The position numbers and the translations under genes were made by a program. DNA of 64,000 bases from CAVWXT01 sp963759115. GTDB lineage: Bacteria; Planctomycetota; Planctomycetia; Pirellulales; Thermoguttaceae. Below the pieces are notes generated by a model. It saw only the letters and a program-made list of their open reading frames with translations, was not told the origin of the DNA and ran no database searches. This document shows, in pieces, positions 49,967-60,002 of the stretch. The stretch spans positions 1,178,001-1,242,000 of the forward strand of contig CAVWXT010000001.1 of NCBI GenBank assembly GCA_963759115.1, given 5' to 3'. The stretch's first letter is position 1; each line of letters begins with the position of its first letter.

Positions 49967-51067
49967 TCAGTTTTCCGCTTCCGCTTCGCCCTTGGGCGGC
50001 TCGATCATTTGCCGGAGTTGTTCGCTCAGATGCTTGTCTTTCGCCGCCTGGAGCATTTGCTTCGCACTATCGTCGGCCTGGCCGGAACTGACGAGCTTCT
50101 GCGCCCATTTCTCGGCCTTGTCGTACTGCTCCTGGAGCAGGTAGACTCGCGCCAGACCGTACCAGGCGGCCGATGCACCGGGCGAGGCCGCGGCCTTGAG
50201 CAGATAGGTCTCCGCTTGATCGTATTTCCGCTGCACAAGACAGAGTTGGCCGAGACCGTTGAGCGCGGCCGGATGACGCGGATTGATGGCGATTACTCGT
50301 TCAAAGGCCTTCTTCGCCTCGGCCGTCTTGCCCGAGTTCAAGTTCGCCCAACCGAGGCCGTTCCAGGCCGCCTCGTTCTTCGGGGCGAGCTTGACGGCCT
50401 GCTCGAACTTGACGATGGCGTCGGCCGTCTCGCCCTTCTGCCAATGGGCCCAGCCTTGTTGCGTAAGCTCGGAGGCGTTGCCGCCGCCGGGCGCCGGCCG
50501 CGAGCTGTTGGCGGATTCCGGCTTCGGCGCCGGCTCGCTTGCTGCTTCCGGCTTCAGCGGCGTTTTGAGCACTTCGACGTCCTTGATCCAGAGCGTGCCT
50601 TTGCCTTCGATCACCACACTGAGCTTTATCAAATTGGAGGCTTCGCCTTTCTTCAGGATGAAGGGCGTCTCGCAACTGGCCCAATCGGTGGTTCCCGTCA
50701 CGGGATCGTTGAGTCCCTTGGAGAACGCGTCGCCGCCGCCGGGCACTCGGCACGACATCTCGAGGTAGGCTTGGCCTTCGAGTCCCTCGCTCTTGAGCTT
50801 CGCCCGATAAAGGACGGTGCAGTTCTCCGCGCCCGGATCGGGGACCTCGAAGAGCCGCACCGTGCGTTTTCCCTTGGCCTCGATGCGCCAGGCGTTCTCG
50901 TCGACGCTAATGCCGTCCTTGGTGATGAGCTTGTCGGACGTGCCGAAGCTCTTGATCTTCTTGAGCGGGCTTGCCGCCGGCTTGTCCGCTCCGATGGCGG
51001 CGCCCGCGTTCAAGCCACTCCATGCAAACCATAGAATCAGAATTGCTGCGGTTCTCGTCGCCTTCAT
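49967..51067 (-). CDS. Secreted TPR protein, kinase-less copy of the neighbouring sensor domain
   Basis: A 366-residue protein with a signal peptide (AAILILWFAWSGLNAGAAIG). Residues about 35-165 form a beta-rich domain (ITKDGISVDENAWRIEAKGK, then TLWIKDVEVLK), and residues about 200-350 hold TPR repeats (KGETADAIVKFEQAVKLAPK, AAWNGLGWANLNSGKTAEAK, KYDQAETYLLKAAASPGASA). It is a close paralogue of the C-terminal half of the Ser/Thr kinase protein encoded directly upstream and probably arose by tandem duplication. ATG 51067 has AAGGAG seven bases upstream. Function is unknown; TPRs usually mediate protein contacts. Confidence 0.83.
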   Translation of the reverse strand: MKATRTAAILILWFAWSGLNAGAAIGADKPAASPLKKIKSFGTSDKLITKDGISVDENAWRIEAKGKRTVRLFEVPDPGAENCTVLYRAKLKSEGLEGQAYLEMSCRVPGGGDAFSKGLNDPVTGTTDWASCETPFILKKGEASNLIKLSVVIEGKGTLWIKDVEVLKTPLKPEAASEPAPKPESANSSRPAPGGGNASELTQQGWAHWQKGETADAIVKFEQAVKLAPKNEAAWNGLGWANLNSGKTAEAKKAFERVIAINPRHPAALNGLGQLCLVQRKYDQAETYLLKAAASPGASAAWYGLARVYLLQEQYDKAEKWAQKLVSSGQADDSAKQMLQAAKDKHLSEQLRQMIEPPKGEAEAEN

Positions 51068-51195
51068 GGGGCACTCCTTCCCGAGGGTTGGTGTCTGAGA
51101 ATGCTTGTCGTGAGCGGCACTGCAAATGCCGCCGCCACGTTGAATTGCTGCGCGAGGGCGTCCGCCGATCGCGACCGTCGATCGCCGGCCCCGCT

Positions 51196-53551
51196 TCATT
51201 CTCGATGCTTCGGCTCGTCCTCCGATTCCGATTCGGCCTTGGGCGGTTCGATCAATTGTCGGAGCTCCTCGCTCAGATGTTTGTCTTTCGCCGCCTGGAG
51301 CATTTGCTTCGCCCCGTCGTCGGCCTGGCCGGAGGTGACGATCTTTTGGGCCCATTTCTCGGCCTGGTCGAACTTCTCCTGGAGCAAATAGAGTTTGGCC
51401 AGGCCGTACCAGGCGGCCGAGGCCCCCGGCGAGGCCGCAGCCTTCAACAGGTATGTCTCTGCCTGGTCGTACTTCCGCCGCATCAGAGCGAGTTGCCCCA
51501 GCCCATTGAGCGCGGCCGGATGGTCGGGGTTGATGGCGATGACCTTTTGGAATGCCGCCTGGGCCTCGGGGAACTTGCCCGAGTTGAAGCTTGCCCAGCC
51601 CAGCCCATTCCAGGCGTTCTCATTCCTCGGGGCAAGCTTGACGGCCTGCTCGAACTTCGGAATGGCCTCGGCCATCTCTCCCTTCAGCCAGAGGGCCCAA
51701 CCTTGTTGGGTGAGTTCCAGGGCATTGCCGCCCGCGGCCGACGGCGAGGCCCTCTCCGCTGCGGCCTCAGGCTTCGGCGGCATTTTGAGCAATTCGACGT
51801 CCTTGATCCAGAGCGTGCCCTTGCCCTCCATCGCCACGTTCAGTTTGATCAGGTCGGAAGACTCGCCTTTCCTGAAGAAAAAGGGGACTTCGTAGCTGGC
51901 CCAGTCGGTGGTTCCCGTCACGGGGAGGTTGAACCCCTTGGAGAACGCCTCGCCGCCGCTGGGCGAGCGGCACCACATCTCCAGGTAGGCCCTTCCGTCG
52001 AGGTGATCGCTCTTCAGCTTGGCCCGATAGATGATCCTGCAGTCTTCCACGCCCGGATCGGCAATCTCAAAGAGCCGCACGATGCGATTCTCGCGGGCCT
52101 CGATGCGCCAGGAGTCCCCGTCGACGCTGATGCCGTCCTTGGTAATGGTCTTGGCGGTCGTGTCGAAGCTCTTGATTCTGTTGAGTCGGCCTGCATCGGC
52201 ATCCCTGGGAGGCAATCGAATGTCCACCTCTCCGTTCTTGTGTACCGCAATCTCGCTCCCCGGCTCGACGCGGATTGTCGTCTCGGTCCCCGGCTTGTCG
52301 CCCTCCCTTGTGATGCGGATGACGATCTGAAAGACCCCGAAGCCGACCAGGATCATCAGCAGCGCCACGGCGACGAACGTCCGCGGCCTCCAGCGGCGCG
52401 CAGGCAGGCGACGCCTTCGGCTGATCGGCGGCATGTCGGCTGAGCAGATCCGCCACTTCCGCCGCCGATTGCAGGCGGTCGCTGGGATTCTTGGCCAAGA
52501 GCCGTCCGACGATTTCTTGCAGCCAATCCGGCGTCTCGGGGTTTACTTCCCGCAATGGGCGGGGTTGCTCGTTGCACACCCGCCCAATCGCGTCCCAGGT
52601 GGTCTTGGCACGAAACGGCGACAGCCCGGACGCCATCGCATAAAGCACGCATCCCAGGCTGAACAGGTCGCTGCGATGATCGAGCGATTCGCCGCGGGCC
52701 TGCTCGGGCGACATGAACTCCGGCGTGCCGGTGATCTGCCCGGTCTGCGTGATCTGCGCCTCGCCGATCGCGCGGGCCAAGCCGAAATCGGTGATCTTCA
52801 CCTTGCCGCCGCTGCCTTCCAGGAGGATGTTGGCGGGCTTGATGTCGCGGTGGATCACTCCCTGGGCGTGGGCGGCTGCCAGTCCGGCGGCAATCTGCGC
52901 TCCAATTCGCAGGGTGTCCTTCAGGCCCAGCGGCTTGCCACGCCCGACTTGCTCGGCCAGGGAAACGCCGATCACGTATTCCATGACGATGTACGGAAAC
53001 CCCTGGAACTCGTCCACGGTGTGGATCGTTACGACGTGGTCGTGGTTCAACGCGGCGGCGGCCTGGGCCTCGCGCAGGAATCGCTTGCGGGCAGCGGCGT
53101 AGGCGGCCAATTCGGGCGCGAGCACCTTGATCGCCACGAAGCGGTTCAGTCGCGGGTCGTGGGCCTTCAAGACGACGCCCATGCCGCCTTGCCCAATCAC
53201 GCCGGCCACGTTGTACGGCCCGAGCCGCCCGAGATATTCCGGGCTGTCCGACGGAGTCAGGAACGGCAAATACGGCTCTTCGCCGGGCGACGTCGCGCCG
53301 CGGGCCGCATCGGGCCCCTCGCCCGCCAGCCGCTCCATCACCTGCAACAACGCGGTTTCCGGCCGGTCGTCGGCCCGGATTTCCCCGCTTGGGAGCCACT
53401 TGCCCACGCGGGCCAGTTCCTCGAACCGCGTCTGGCACGCCGGGCAACGTTCGAGATGGAGCGACACTTGCGTCTGGTCGTCCGGCGGGAGCGTGCCGTC
53501 CAACATGCTCTCGAACTGCGATCGGTCGGGGCAGGCTTCTTGGGCAACCAT
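51196..53551 (-). CDS. Ser/Thr protein kinase with zinc-finger, TM, sensor and TPR domains (frameshifted)
   Basis: About 785 residues when joined. The N-terminus has an anti-sigma-like zinc motif (HLERCPACQTRFEELA). The kinase domain spans residues about 110-385: GVIGQGGMGVVLKA, AIKVLAPE, HRDIKPANILLE, ITDFGLARAIG and GTPEFMSPEQARGE. After a frame change near 52395 comes a membrane segment (TFVAVALLMILVGFGVFQIV), then the sensor-like domain and TPRs shared with the downstream gene. The start (53551) is six bases after the sigma-factor stop and its ribosome site lies in that gene, so the two are coupled. The kinase probably signals to or from the sigma factor. Confidence 0.92.
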
Positions 53552-53557
53552 TTTTTG

Positions 53558-54154
53558 CTACTCCTCGACTTGTCGAATGGTCTCTTTCAGTCTGGCCAAG
53601 ACTCGACTCCTCGCAATGTAGACGGCGCCAACTGTAATCCCCAGCGAATCGGCGACCTCTTTGGCGTTCCTGCCTTCCACGCTCGTTTGCCAGAAGGCTT
53701 GCCAGGTCGGTTCCTGAAAGTCGCTGCGGATTTGGCCGACGGCCCAGTCGAACAGGCATCTCCGGTGTTCTCGTTCCACGAACGCATCTTCGTCGTCGCC
53801 GGAAGGCTGCTGCTCGATGAGCTTCAGCGCTTCGGTGCCGCCAATGCCCTGGTTCTTCGCCTGCTGCTTGCCCAAAAAGTTCCGGAGCTTGCTGCGGGCG
53901 ACGGTGATCAGCCAGCCGTGGAACGAACCTTTTTGAGGATCGTAGTCGAACTGGCGAATGCCGCGGGCAACCGCGCAGAAAACCTCCTGGGTAACGTCGG
54001 CGGCATCGGTCTCTTGGAGTCCATGCCGGCGCGCAAAGCGATACACCAGCGGGGAGTAGATCGCCACGAACTGCGACCATGCCCAGCCGTTGTGCGGGTC
54101 CCGGATGCAGACCAGCAAACTCGGCCGCGTGATGGGCTGATCGTCCATCGGCAT
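53558..54154 (-). CDS. ECF-family RNA polymerase sigma factor
   Basis: A 198-residue sigma-70 factor with region 2 (WSQFVAIYSPLVYRFARRHG, then ADVTQEVFCAVARGIRQFDY, and FHGWLITVARSKLRNFL) and region 4 (WQAFWQTSVEGRNAKEVADS, then VGAVYIARSRVLARLKE). Planctomycetes carry many such factors beside Ser/Thr kinases. The order sigma factor then kinase with a short spacer is typical, and the kinase starts inside the sigma-factor context. It probably directs transcription of surface or stress genes; the target promoters are not identifiable here. Confidence 0.93.
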   Translation of the reverse strand: MPMDDQPITRPSLLVCIRDPHNGWAWSQFVAIYSPLVYRFARRHGLQETDAADVTQEVFCAVARGIRQFDYDPQKGSFHGWLITVARSKLRNFLGKQQAKNQGIGGTEALKLIEQQPSGDDEDAFVEREHRRCLFDWAVGQIRSDFQEPTWQAFWQTSVEGRNAKEVADSLGITVGAVYIARSRVLARLKETIRQVEE

Positions 54155-54369
54155 TTCGTCCTACTGATTAGTACCGCGCCAAGGCGGAAAACCTTTCACG
54201 GTCGAACCGATTTTCTCGACGAGGCGAGCGGATTTCAGATCGGCTTTGCAGAGTTCTTCCTTCGGGAGGGGCCGCGGGTGGCGGCTCGGCGTCGCTGGAT
54301 TCCCGCAAACCTCGTGGATTGTGAATCCGAGGATCAAGTGACTCAGGGGCAGCTCTCACGTTTCAGCCA

Positions 54370-56046
54370 TCACGGATTCTCGCCAAACACTTCCACCTCG
54401 CCGATGCCCACGGCGCGTGCGCTGTCGAATACGATGCGAAGGTAACGGCCCCGCGCGCCGATCGCGTAGGGCGTGGGATAGCCGGGCGCTTCGGTAAACT
54501 CGATGGCCTTGACTCCGGGCTGGTGCTGCATCTGTTCGAGATCATTGGATGCGAACGGTTGTTGCGAAACCAGAATCCACCCCCTCTCCAACACGGCGTT
54601 CATAATGATCGCACGGTTCCAAAGGTGAACGCCTGCCAAGGGAAGCGACGCGCCCAGGTCGCGCTGCAATTCGGGGAGCGGTTTTGCCGTTGGCTGCGGG
54701 CGCGAGGGCGAGACGGGGTTGGCCCCGGCGTCGGCAGCCTGGTTCTTCCAGCGTTTGAGAATCTCGATGCATTCGATCATCGCCCGCCCGTTGTGGTAGC
54801 CGGCCTTCCACGGATTGGCCTTGTCGCCCCGCGGCTGGCCTTCCGCCGTGATGGTGGAATGCCACTCGCCGGTCTTCCAATCCACCATCTTGGAGTCGAT
54901 CAGTTCGAGCGTCTTCTCGAAGACCGCCAGATACTTCGCGTCCTTCGTGTATTCGTACATCCGCAGTGCGCTGACAATGACCTCGGCCTGCACCCACCAG
55001 GCCTTGCTGCGGTCGTCGGCGGGCCGGTTCAACGGCCCCGTATAGTAGAAGCCGCCGCCCTGCTGGTCGTAGCCGTACTTGAGCGAGTAGTCGAACAGCG
55101 TCTTGTACAGGTCCAGAAACGGGTAGTTCGACACGCCCGCGGCGTCGCAGGCGTCCATCAACAGCCAGATGTTCTCGATGTCGTGGCCGTACAAGGCGCG
55201 GGCGTAGTTGTCGTCCAATCGGGCCGTCCAGTCTCGGTCGTACTTGTCGGTACACGCGCCGACGTTCTTTCGCACAACCGCGTTGCTTTCAATGTTGATC
55301 AATTCCAAGAGCCTCGCCCTCGCCAGCGGCAGCTTGCTCGCCCGATAGAAGGTCGTCACCGATTCCAGCAGGTGCAGATGCGTGTTCATCAGCTTGAGAT
55401 CCGCCGGTACCGACATGTAGGAGATCTCGCTGGCCGGCGGCCTGGTCCAATCCGGGTTGAAGTGCTCAAGGTAACCGCCGTAGGTCGCGTCGTGGGCCTT
55501 TTCTTCCAGCAGGTTGAAGAACTTGACGGCGAAATCCAGAACGTCTTTCCGGCCGCTGGCCAAATAGTACTCGGACAGGGCATAGAGCGCGAAGGATTGG
55601 CCGTAGAGGTGCTTGCTGGGCTTGAGTATCTCGCGGCCGGTGGCATCGACTTCCCAATAGAAGCCGCCATGCCGGGCATCCCACATCTTGCCTGTGAGGA
55701 AGCGGTAGCCGAGTTCGGCGGCTTCCAGATTCTTCTTCGGCTCATAGCCGGCACGGGCCAGCCGCGAGAACAGCCACACCTGGCGGGCCTGCGTCACGAT
55801 CATCTTCGTCACCGGCTCCTTGAGCTTGCCCTCGGCGTCGAAACTGATGATATACCCGTCGTTCGTGCGATCCAGGCTCTTCTCCTGCCAGAACGGCACG
55901 ATGTTGGTCGTGAGAATCTTCTCCAGCACGGGTGTGTACTTCTGGGCGGTTTGTGCCCGATCCGGCGCACCGCAAGCCGCAGAGACCATCCAGAGAACCA
56001 ATAACGCGGGCAGCCAGTGCCTACTGATTGACGATGTGCTCACCAT
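54370..56046 (-). CDS. AGE-family epimerase/isomerase, secreted
   Basis: A 558-residue protein of the (alpha/alpha)6 N-acylglucosamine 2-epimerase/cellobiose 2-epimerase family. A signal peptide (WLPALLVLWMVSAACG, possibly a lipoprotein end) is followed by a barrel with VTQARQVWLFSRLARAGYEP, HGGFYWEVD, KHLYGQSFALYALSEYY, LYGHDIENIWLLMDACD and GGGFYYTGPLN, the active-site segments of the family. The last 110 residues (LAGVHLWNRAIIMNAVLERG to VEVFGENP) are an extra beta domain. GAGGAG precedes ATG 56046. It lies 17 bases after the GH2 gene in the same direction, so both probably act on the same sugar outside the cell. Confidence 0.88.
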   Translation of the reverse strand: MVSTSSISRHWLPALLVLWMVSAACGAPDRAQTAQKYTPVLEKILTTNIVPFWQEKSLDRTNDGYIISFDAEGKLKEPVTKMIVTQARQVWLFSRLARAGYEPKKNLEAAELGYRFLTGKMWDARHGGFYWEVDATGREILKPSKHLYGQSFALYALSEYYLASGRKDVLDFAVKFFNLLEEKAHDATYGGYLEHFNPDWTRPPASEISYMSVPADLKLMNTHLHLLESVTTFYRASKLPLARARLLELINIESNAVVRKNVGACTDKYDRDWTARLDDNYARALYGHDIENIWLLMDACDAAGVSNYPFLDLYKTLFDYSLKYGYDQQGGGFYYTGPLNRPADDRSKAWWVQAEVIVSALRMYEYTKDAKYLAVFEKTLELIDSKMVDWKTGEWHSTITAEGQPRGDKANPWKAGYHNGRAMIECIEILKRWKNQAADAGANPVSPSRPQPTAKPLPELQRDLGASLPLAGVHLWNRAIIMNAVLERGWILVSQQPFASNDLEQMQHQPGVKAIEFTEAPGYPTPYAIGARGRYLRIVFDSARAVGIGEVEVFGENP

Positions 56047-56063
56047 AGTTACTCCTCGATAGG

Positions 56064-57913
56064 TTAACGACTGTCGTTGTGTGACGAATTCGTTGACTCG
56101 GCCCTTAGCGGCGGATCCTTCTCATAGGCCGCCGCGCGCGATTGGATCTTGCGGAGCCGCTCCACGTCGAACTTCGGCTTGCGGTCGTAGGTGTACAGGC
56201 CGTTCTGCTCTTGCTCGATGTCGGTCAATTGCGTGTAGCAGTAGCCGAACATGTGGCGGTTGTCCAAGCAGGGCGTCGGTCAGCCCTTGAAAGCGGGCGT
56301 AGAACGCGTCGATGTCTTTCGGCGCATCGCCGTAGCCCCAGCCGCCGTGGATGTTCCAGCCGATGCCGCCGTATTCGCTGACGAAGAAGGGCAGCGCGAC
56401 GCGGCCGCGATACTTCGGCTGCCGACTCCGATCGAAGCGGCGTTCCACGCGCCGAAAGCTCGGCCGGGTTCTGGTCGTAGTCGTGGGCGTCCAGAACGTC
56501 CGGGTTCGGGAACGCCGTGATAGTAGCCGCTCGATTCGATCACCGGCCGCGAGGGATCGATCGCCCGGGTGACGTTGACGACCGCTTTCTGAAGCGGGCC
56601 GGCCTCGCGCGGCGTCTCGTTGAACGGGCACCAGCCGATGATCGCCGGGATGGTTGCGGTCGCGGCGGACGATCTCCGTCCATTCGTTGACCACCGGCAG
56701 ATTGACGGCCGGATTCTTGTAGTCCAGGCCCCAGTTGGGAAACTCGCCCCAGACCAGGTATCCGAGCTTGTCGGCCCAGTAGAGAAACCGCGGCTCGAAG
56801 ACCTTCTGGTGCAGCCGCGCCCCGTTGAAGCCCGCGGCCTGCGAGAGCTTGATGTCGTTGCGCAGCGCCTCGTCGCTCGGCGCGGTCCAGATGCCCTCCG
56901 GATAGAAGCCCTGGTCGAGGACCAGTCCGCTGGAACACGGGCTTGCCGTTGATGAGGATGGCGGCCCCGCGGATCGTCACCTCGCGGAGCCCGAAGTACG
57001 AATCCACCTGGTCGACCAGCTGGCCGTCGCGCAGCAGCACGAGCTTCAGATCGTAGAGGAACGGGTCTTCGACCGACCACAGTCGCTTTTCGGAGAGATT
57101 CAGCACGAGCCGGTTGTTGCGCCAGTCGGCGGGCGTTTCGGCCGTGCCGACTTCCTTGCCGCCGGCCAGGGCGACGGCCTTCAGCGTCAGCCCGTCGCAC
57201 GGGCCGTCGATCTCGGCTTGAAGGATGACGCGCGATTGCTTGAGGTCGGGCTCGATCCGCACGTCGCTGAGGAACGTCGAGCCGACGCCTTCGAGCCACA
57301 CCGTCTGCCAGATGCCGGTGGTGCGGGTGTACACGCAGCCCTGGCTCTTTTCGCTGTGCGCCTGCTTGCCGGTGGCCTGCAGTCCGCTGCGGGTGTCGTC
57401 GAAGGCGTGGATGACGACGGTGTTGTCGCCCGGCTTGAGGCGGTCGGTCACGTCGAAGCAGAACGGGGCGCTGCCGCCGGTGTGCTCGCCCACCAGTTGG
57501 CCGTTGACCCACACGCGGGTCTTCCAGTCGCAGGCGCCGACGTGCAGCCGCACGCGGTCCGACTTCCAGTCGGCCGGCTTCTGGAAGGTGCGGCGATACC
57601 AGACGTTCTTGACGAATCCCGTCCGCGCCAGGCCCGAAAGCTTGCTCTCGCGGCAGAAGGGGACGACGATCTTGTCCGGGTATGGCTTGCCGGAAAGCCA
57701 CGGGGCGTCGTTCGCGTCGTCGGTTTCGGCGAACTCCCACGTGCCGTTCAGGTTGAGCCATTCGGCCCGCACCATTTGCGGAAAGGGATGTTCGGGTCGA
57801 GGCACTCTGGCCGCCAAAGTCTCCTCGCCCGCGGCGGCGGACGCGAGCAGCAACAACAGGAAGTAACCCCGGGCACACCATCGGCAAACACAAAGACTGC
57901 ATTGTTCACACAT
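56064..57913 (-). CDS. Glycoside hydrolase family 2 beta-galactosidase/glucuronidase-like, secreted (frameshifted)
   Basis: About 615 residues when joined. A signal peptide (GYFLLLLLASAAAGEETLA) is followed by the GH2 sugar-binding domain (WLNLNGTWEFAETDDANDAP and VWYRRTFQKPADW, VWVNGQLVGEHTGG), an Ig-like domain, and the catalytic barrel in several frames: WGEFPNWGLD, GWCPFNETPRE with the acid/base Glu, and FVSEYGGIGWN with the nucleophile Glu. Frame changes lie near 56935, 56650, 56450-56510 and 56265. The ATG at 57913 has GGGAGG upstream (GTG 57916 is the alternative). It should remove beta-linked sugars from polysaccharides outside the cytoplasm. Confidence 0.87.
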
Positions 57914-57957
57914 CACAGAGCCTCCCGTTCATCTGCATATCATTCCCATCCGGCCGT

Positions 57958-59595
57958 TCAGACCGGCCGGCCGTAGAAGGTGCTCAGGGTTCGCACCCGC
58001 TGGACCAGGTAGGCCACCACCGCACCGATAATCAGCAGGGCGACGGCGAAGATCGCGTGGCGGTCCACGGTGAAATTCATCGCCGACCGGAAGTCCTCGG
58101 ACCGCCAGTAGTAGAAGTCCATCAGCAACACACCGTACGAGAGCAGAGACAAGAAGGTGATGAACCACACGAACCGCACCCGAAACCACAGGCCCGACGC
58201 GACAATGATCAGCGGGTAGCCCACCACCAGCGAGCTGGCCGCGCCGTTGCCCAAGAGCAGCACCGCCAGCAGCGCCGCCGAGTCGAGCGTGCCCCACACA
58301 AAGCGGGCCGGAAACGACCACCGCCGGCTTTCCAGCAGCCGCTGGCAGATGATCGAGGCCACGACCCACAAAGCGATAATTACCGACACCGGGCCGTGGA
58401 ACGTGCGGTCGACCCCGCCGGTGCCTGTGAGGAAATTGACCGTTTCGATGACGTAGAAGACGCTCAGCGCGCCCAGGCGCGACGCCAAGGCCGGCTGCCG
58501 CCGCGTCCAACTCCAGAACTGCTGGAGCAACGTGGGCGGGCGGACCTGCAGCACCTCGCCGCGGGCGAACCGGTCGAGGTCGTCGGCCAACGCCGCCGAC
58601 GACGCGTACCGCTCTTGCGGCGCCTTCGCCAGGCACTTCAAGCAGATCAATTCTACGCCGCGCGGAATGTGAGAATTGACCGTTCGCGGCATGGCCGGAT
58701 CGCCGCTGAGGACTTCCATCAACGTGTCCAACGGACTGTCCGCGTGAAAAGGCGGCACGCCCGTCAGCAGTTCGTAGAGGATCGCGCCGAGGCTGTACAC
58801 GTCCGTGGCGGGCGTAATCTCGGCCCGCCGCCCGGAGGCCTGCTCGGCGCCATGTAGCTCGGCGTCCCGGCGATCACGCCCGTGGCCGTCATGTCGGTCC
58901 CGGCGCGAACACCTTCGCCAGTCCGAAGTCGGTCACGTAGGGCTGGCCGTCACTGTCCAGCAGGATGTTCGACGGTTTGAGGTCGCGGTGGACGATGCCC
59001 TGCTGGTGCAGGTGCTCCACCGCCCGGGCCACTGTGGCCACCAACCGCACGGCCGCAGGCACGTCGACCGGCTGCCGGGCAATCCGCTCGGCCAGGCTTG
59101 GGCCATCGATGAACTCCATCGTGAAGAAGTCCTGGCCGTGAAGCTGACCGACGTCGTGGATGTGGACGATGTTCGAGTGCCGCAGCCGGGCGGCCGCTTT
59201 CGCCTCACTCTGGAACCGCCGGACCAATTCGGGCGAGGCCAAGTGGCTGGACAAGATCATTTTCACGGCCACGGAGCGATCGAGCCCCTTCTGCCGCGCC
59301 TCGTAGACCACTCCCATGCCGCCGCGGCCCACTTCGCGGATCAACTCATAGGGGCCGAAATCGCGCGGCAGCGCCTTGCGTCCGGCGTGGTGTCGGCGGC
59401 AATGGCGTTGATGGTAGTGCTTTCCCGCACCGGCGGCGCCAGCACTTCCAACGCCTCCAAGCAATCGATCGCCGAGGCCAACTCGGGATGCTCGCGCAAC
59501 AGCGCCTCGCGATCGGGCTTCTCCCCCGCCTGAAGCCGGGCGAGGTAGGCGTCGAGCAGGCTCAGATCGTTGTCGTTCAATGGGGATTCAGCCAT
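57958..59595 (-). CDS. Ser/Thr protein kinase with C-terminal transmembrane bundle (frameshifted)
   Basis: About 545 residues when joined. Residues 1-80 are a soluble, helical leader (DAYLARLQAGEKPDREALLR). The kinase domain reads YELIREVGRGGMGVVYEARQ, VAVKMIL, GIVHRDLKPSNILLD and VTDFGLAKVF, then, after changes near 58890 and 58840, DVYSLGAILYELLTGVPPFH. Another change lies near 59380. The last 190 residues hold about six hydrophobic helices (YVIETVNFLTG, VIIALWVVASIIC, AALLAVLLLGNG, LIIVASGLWFR). The helix bundle suggests sensing in or through the membrane. The gene is 44 bases before the GH2 gene in the same direction, perhaps one transcript with it. Confidence 0.88.
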
Positions 59596-59631
59596 TACCC
59601 CTCTTATTGTGGGGATGGAGATTGGGTGAGG

Positions 59632-59734
59632 TTGTTGTATTATGGCCGTTTGGTTACAATAGTGATGCAGAAGGGGCGGGTCTATAGCGCGGCGCCAAAC
59701 TGTTCTGCTTAGGCGATCCTGGGGTCGCCTTTTT
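59632..59734 (+). ncRNA. Candidate small RNA with own promoter and intrinsic terminator
   Basis: TTGTTG (59632-59637), a 17-base spacer and TACAAT (59655-59660) form a sigma-70-like promoter. An intrinsic-terminator shape follows, AGGCGA (59711-59716) pairing with TCGCCT (59725-59730) and then TTTT. The predicted RNA of about 68 bases (about 59667-59734) contains a short GGCGCC self-complementary segment. It lies between the start of the kinase gene and the HEPN-motif gene and codes for no protein. Confidence 0.4.
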
Positions 59735-59863
59735 CATGGCACAACGATTTCCGGTGGATCGCGTGGTGAGGCACAGCGAATATTAGCCCCACATTAGAGG
59801 TACTCGCCGGTGTACGGAAGTCTGGATGTTGACTTCTCTCCACCGTGCGTGCTAAAAAAGGGG

Positions 59864-59892
59864 TTGACAAATGTCCGAAGTGAACCGATGAT
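59864..59892 (+). promoter_or_regulatory. Candidate sigma-70 promoter of the HEPN-motif gene
   Basis: A perfect TTGACA at 59864-59869, a 17-base spacer and GATGAT at 59887-59892 (four of six -10 matches). The gene starts at 60003. A hairpin, AAAGGGTCGC near 59951-59960 with GCGGCCCTTT near 59965-59974, lies between promoter and gene and could act as an attenuator. Confidence 0.45.
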
Positions 59893-60002
59893 TATTATGG
59901 ATTAAGGGCCGGTTCGGGTTGCGGCCTGGGTCGGCAATAAGTCTATAAGGAAAGGGTCGCTCCGGCGGCCCTTTCGCCTTTCTTGGGGCTTAGGAGGCAA
60001 TT

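Noticed and set aside
52433..54445. 670-codon plus-strand ORF
   Set aside because: Antisense to the kinase and sigma-factor genes, which have clear motifs and coupled starts. Long antisense frames are common at this GC content.
54523..56004. 493-codon plus-strand ORF
   Set aside because: Antisense to the AGE-family epimerase; low-complexity translation.
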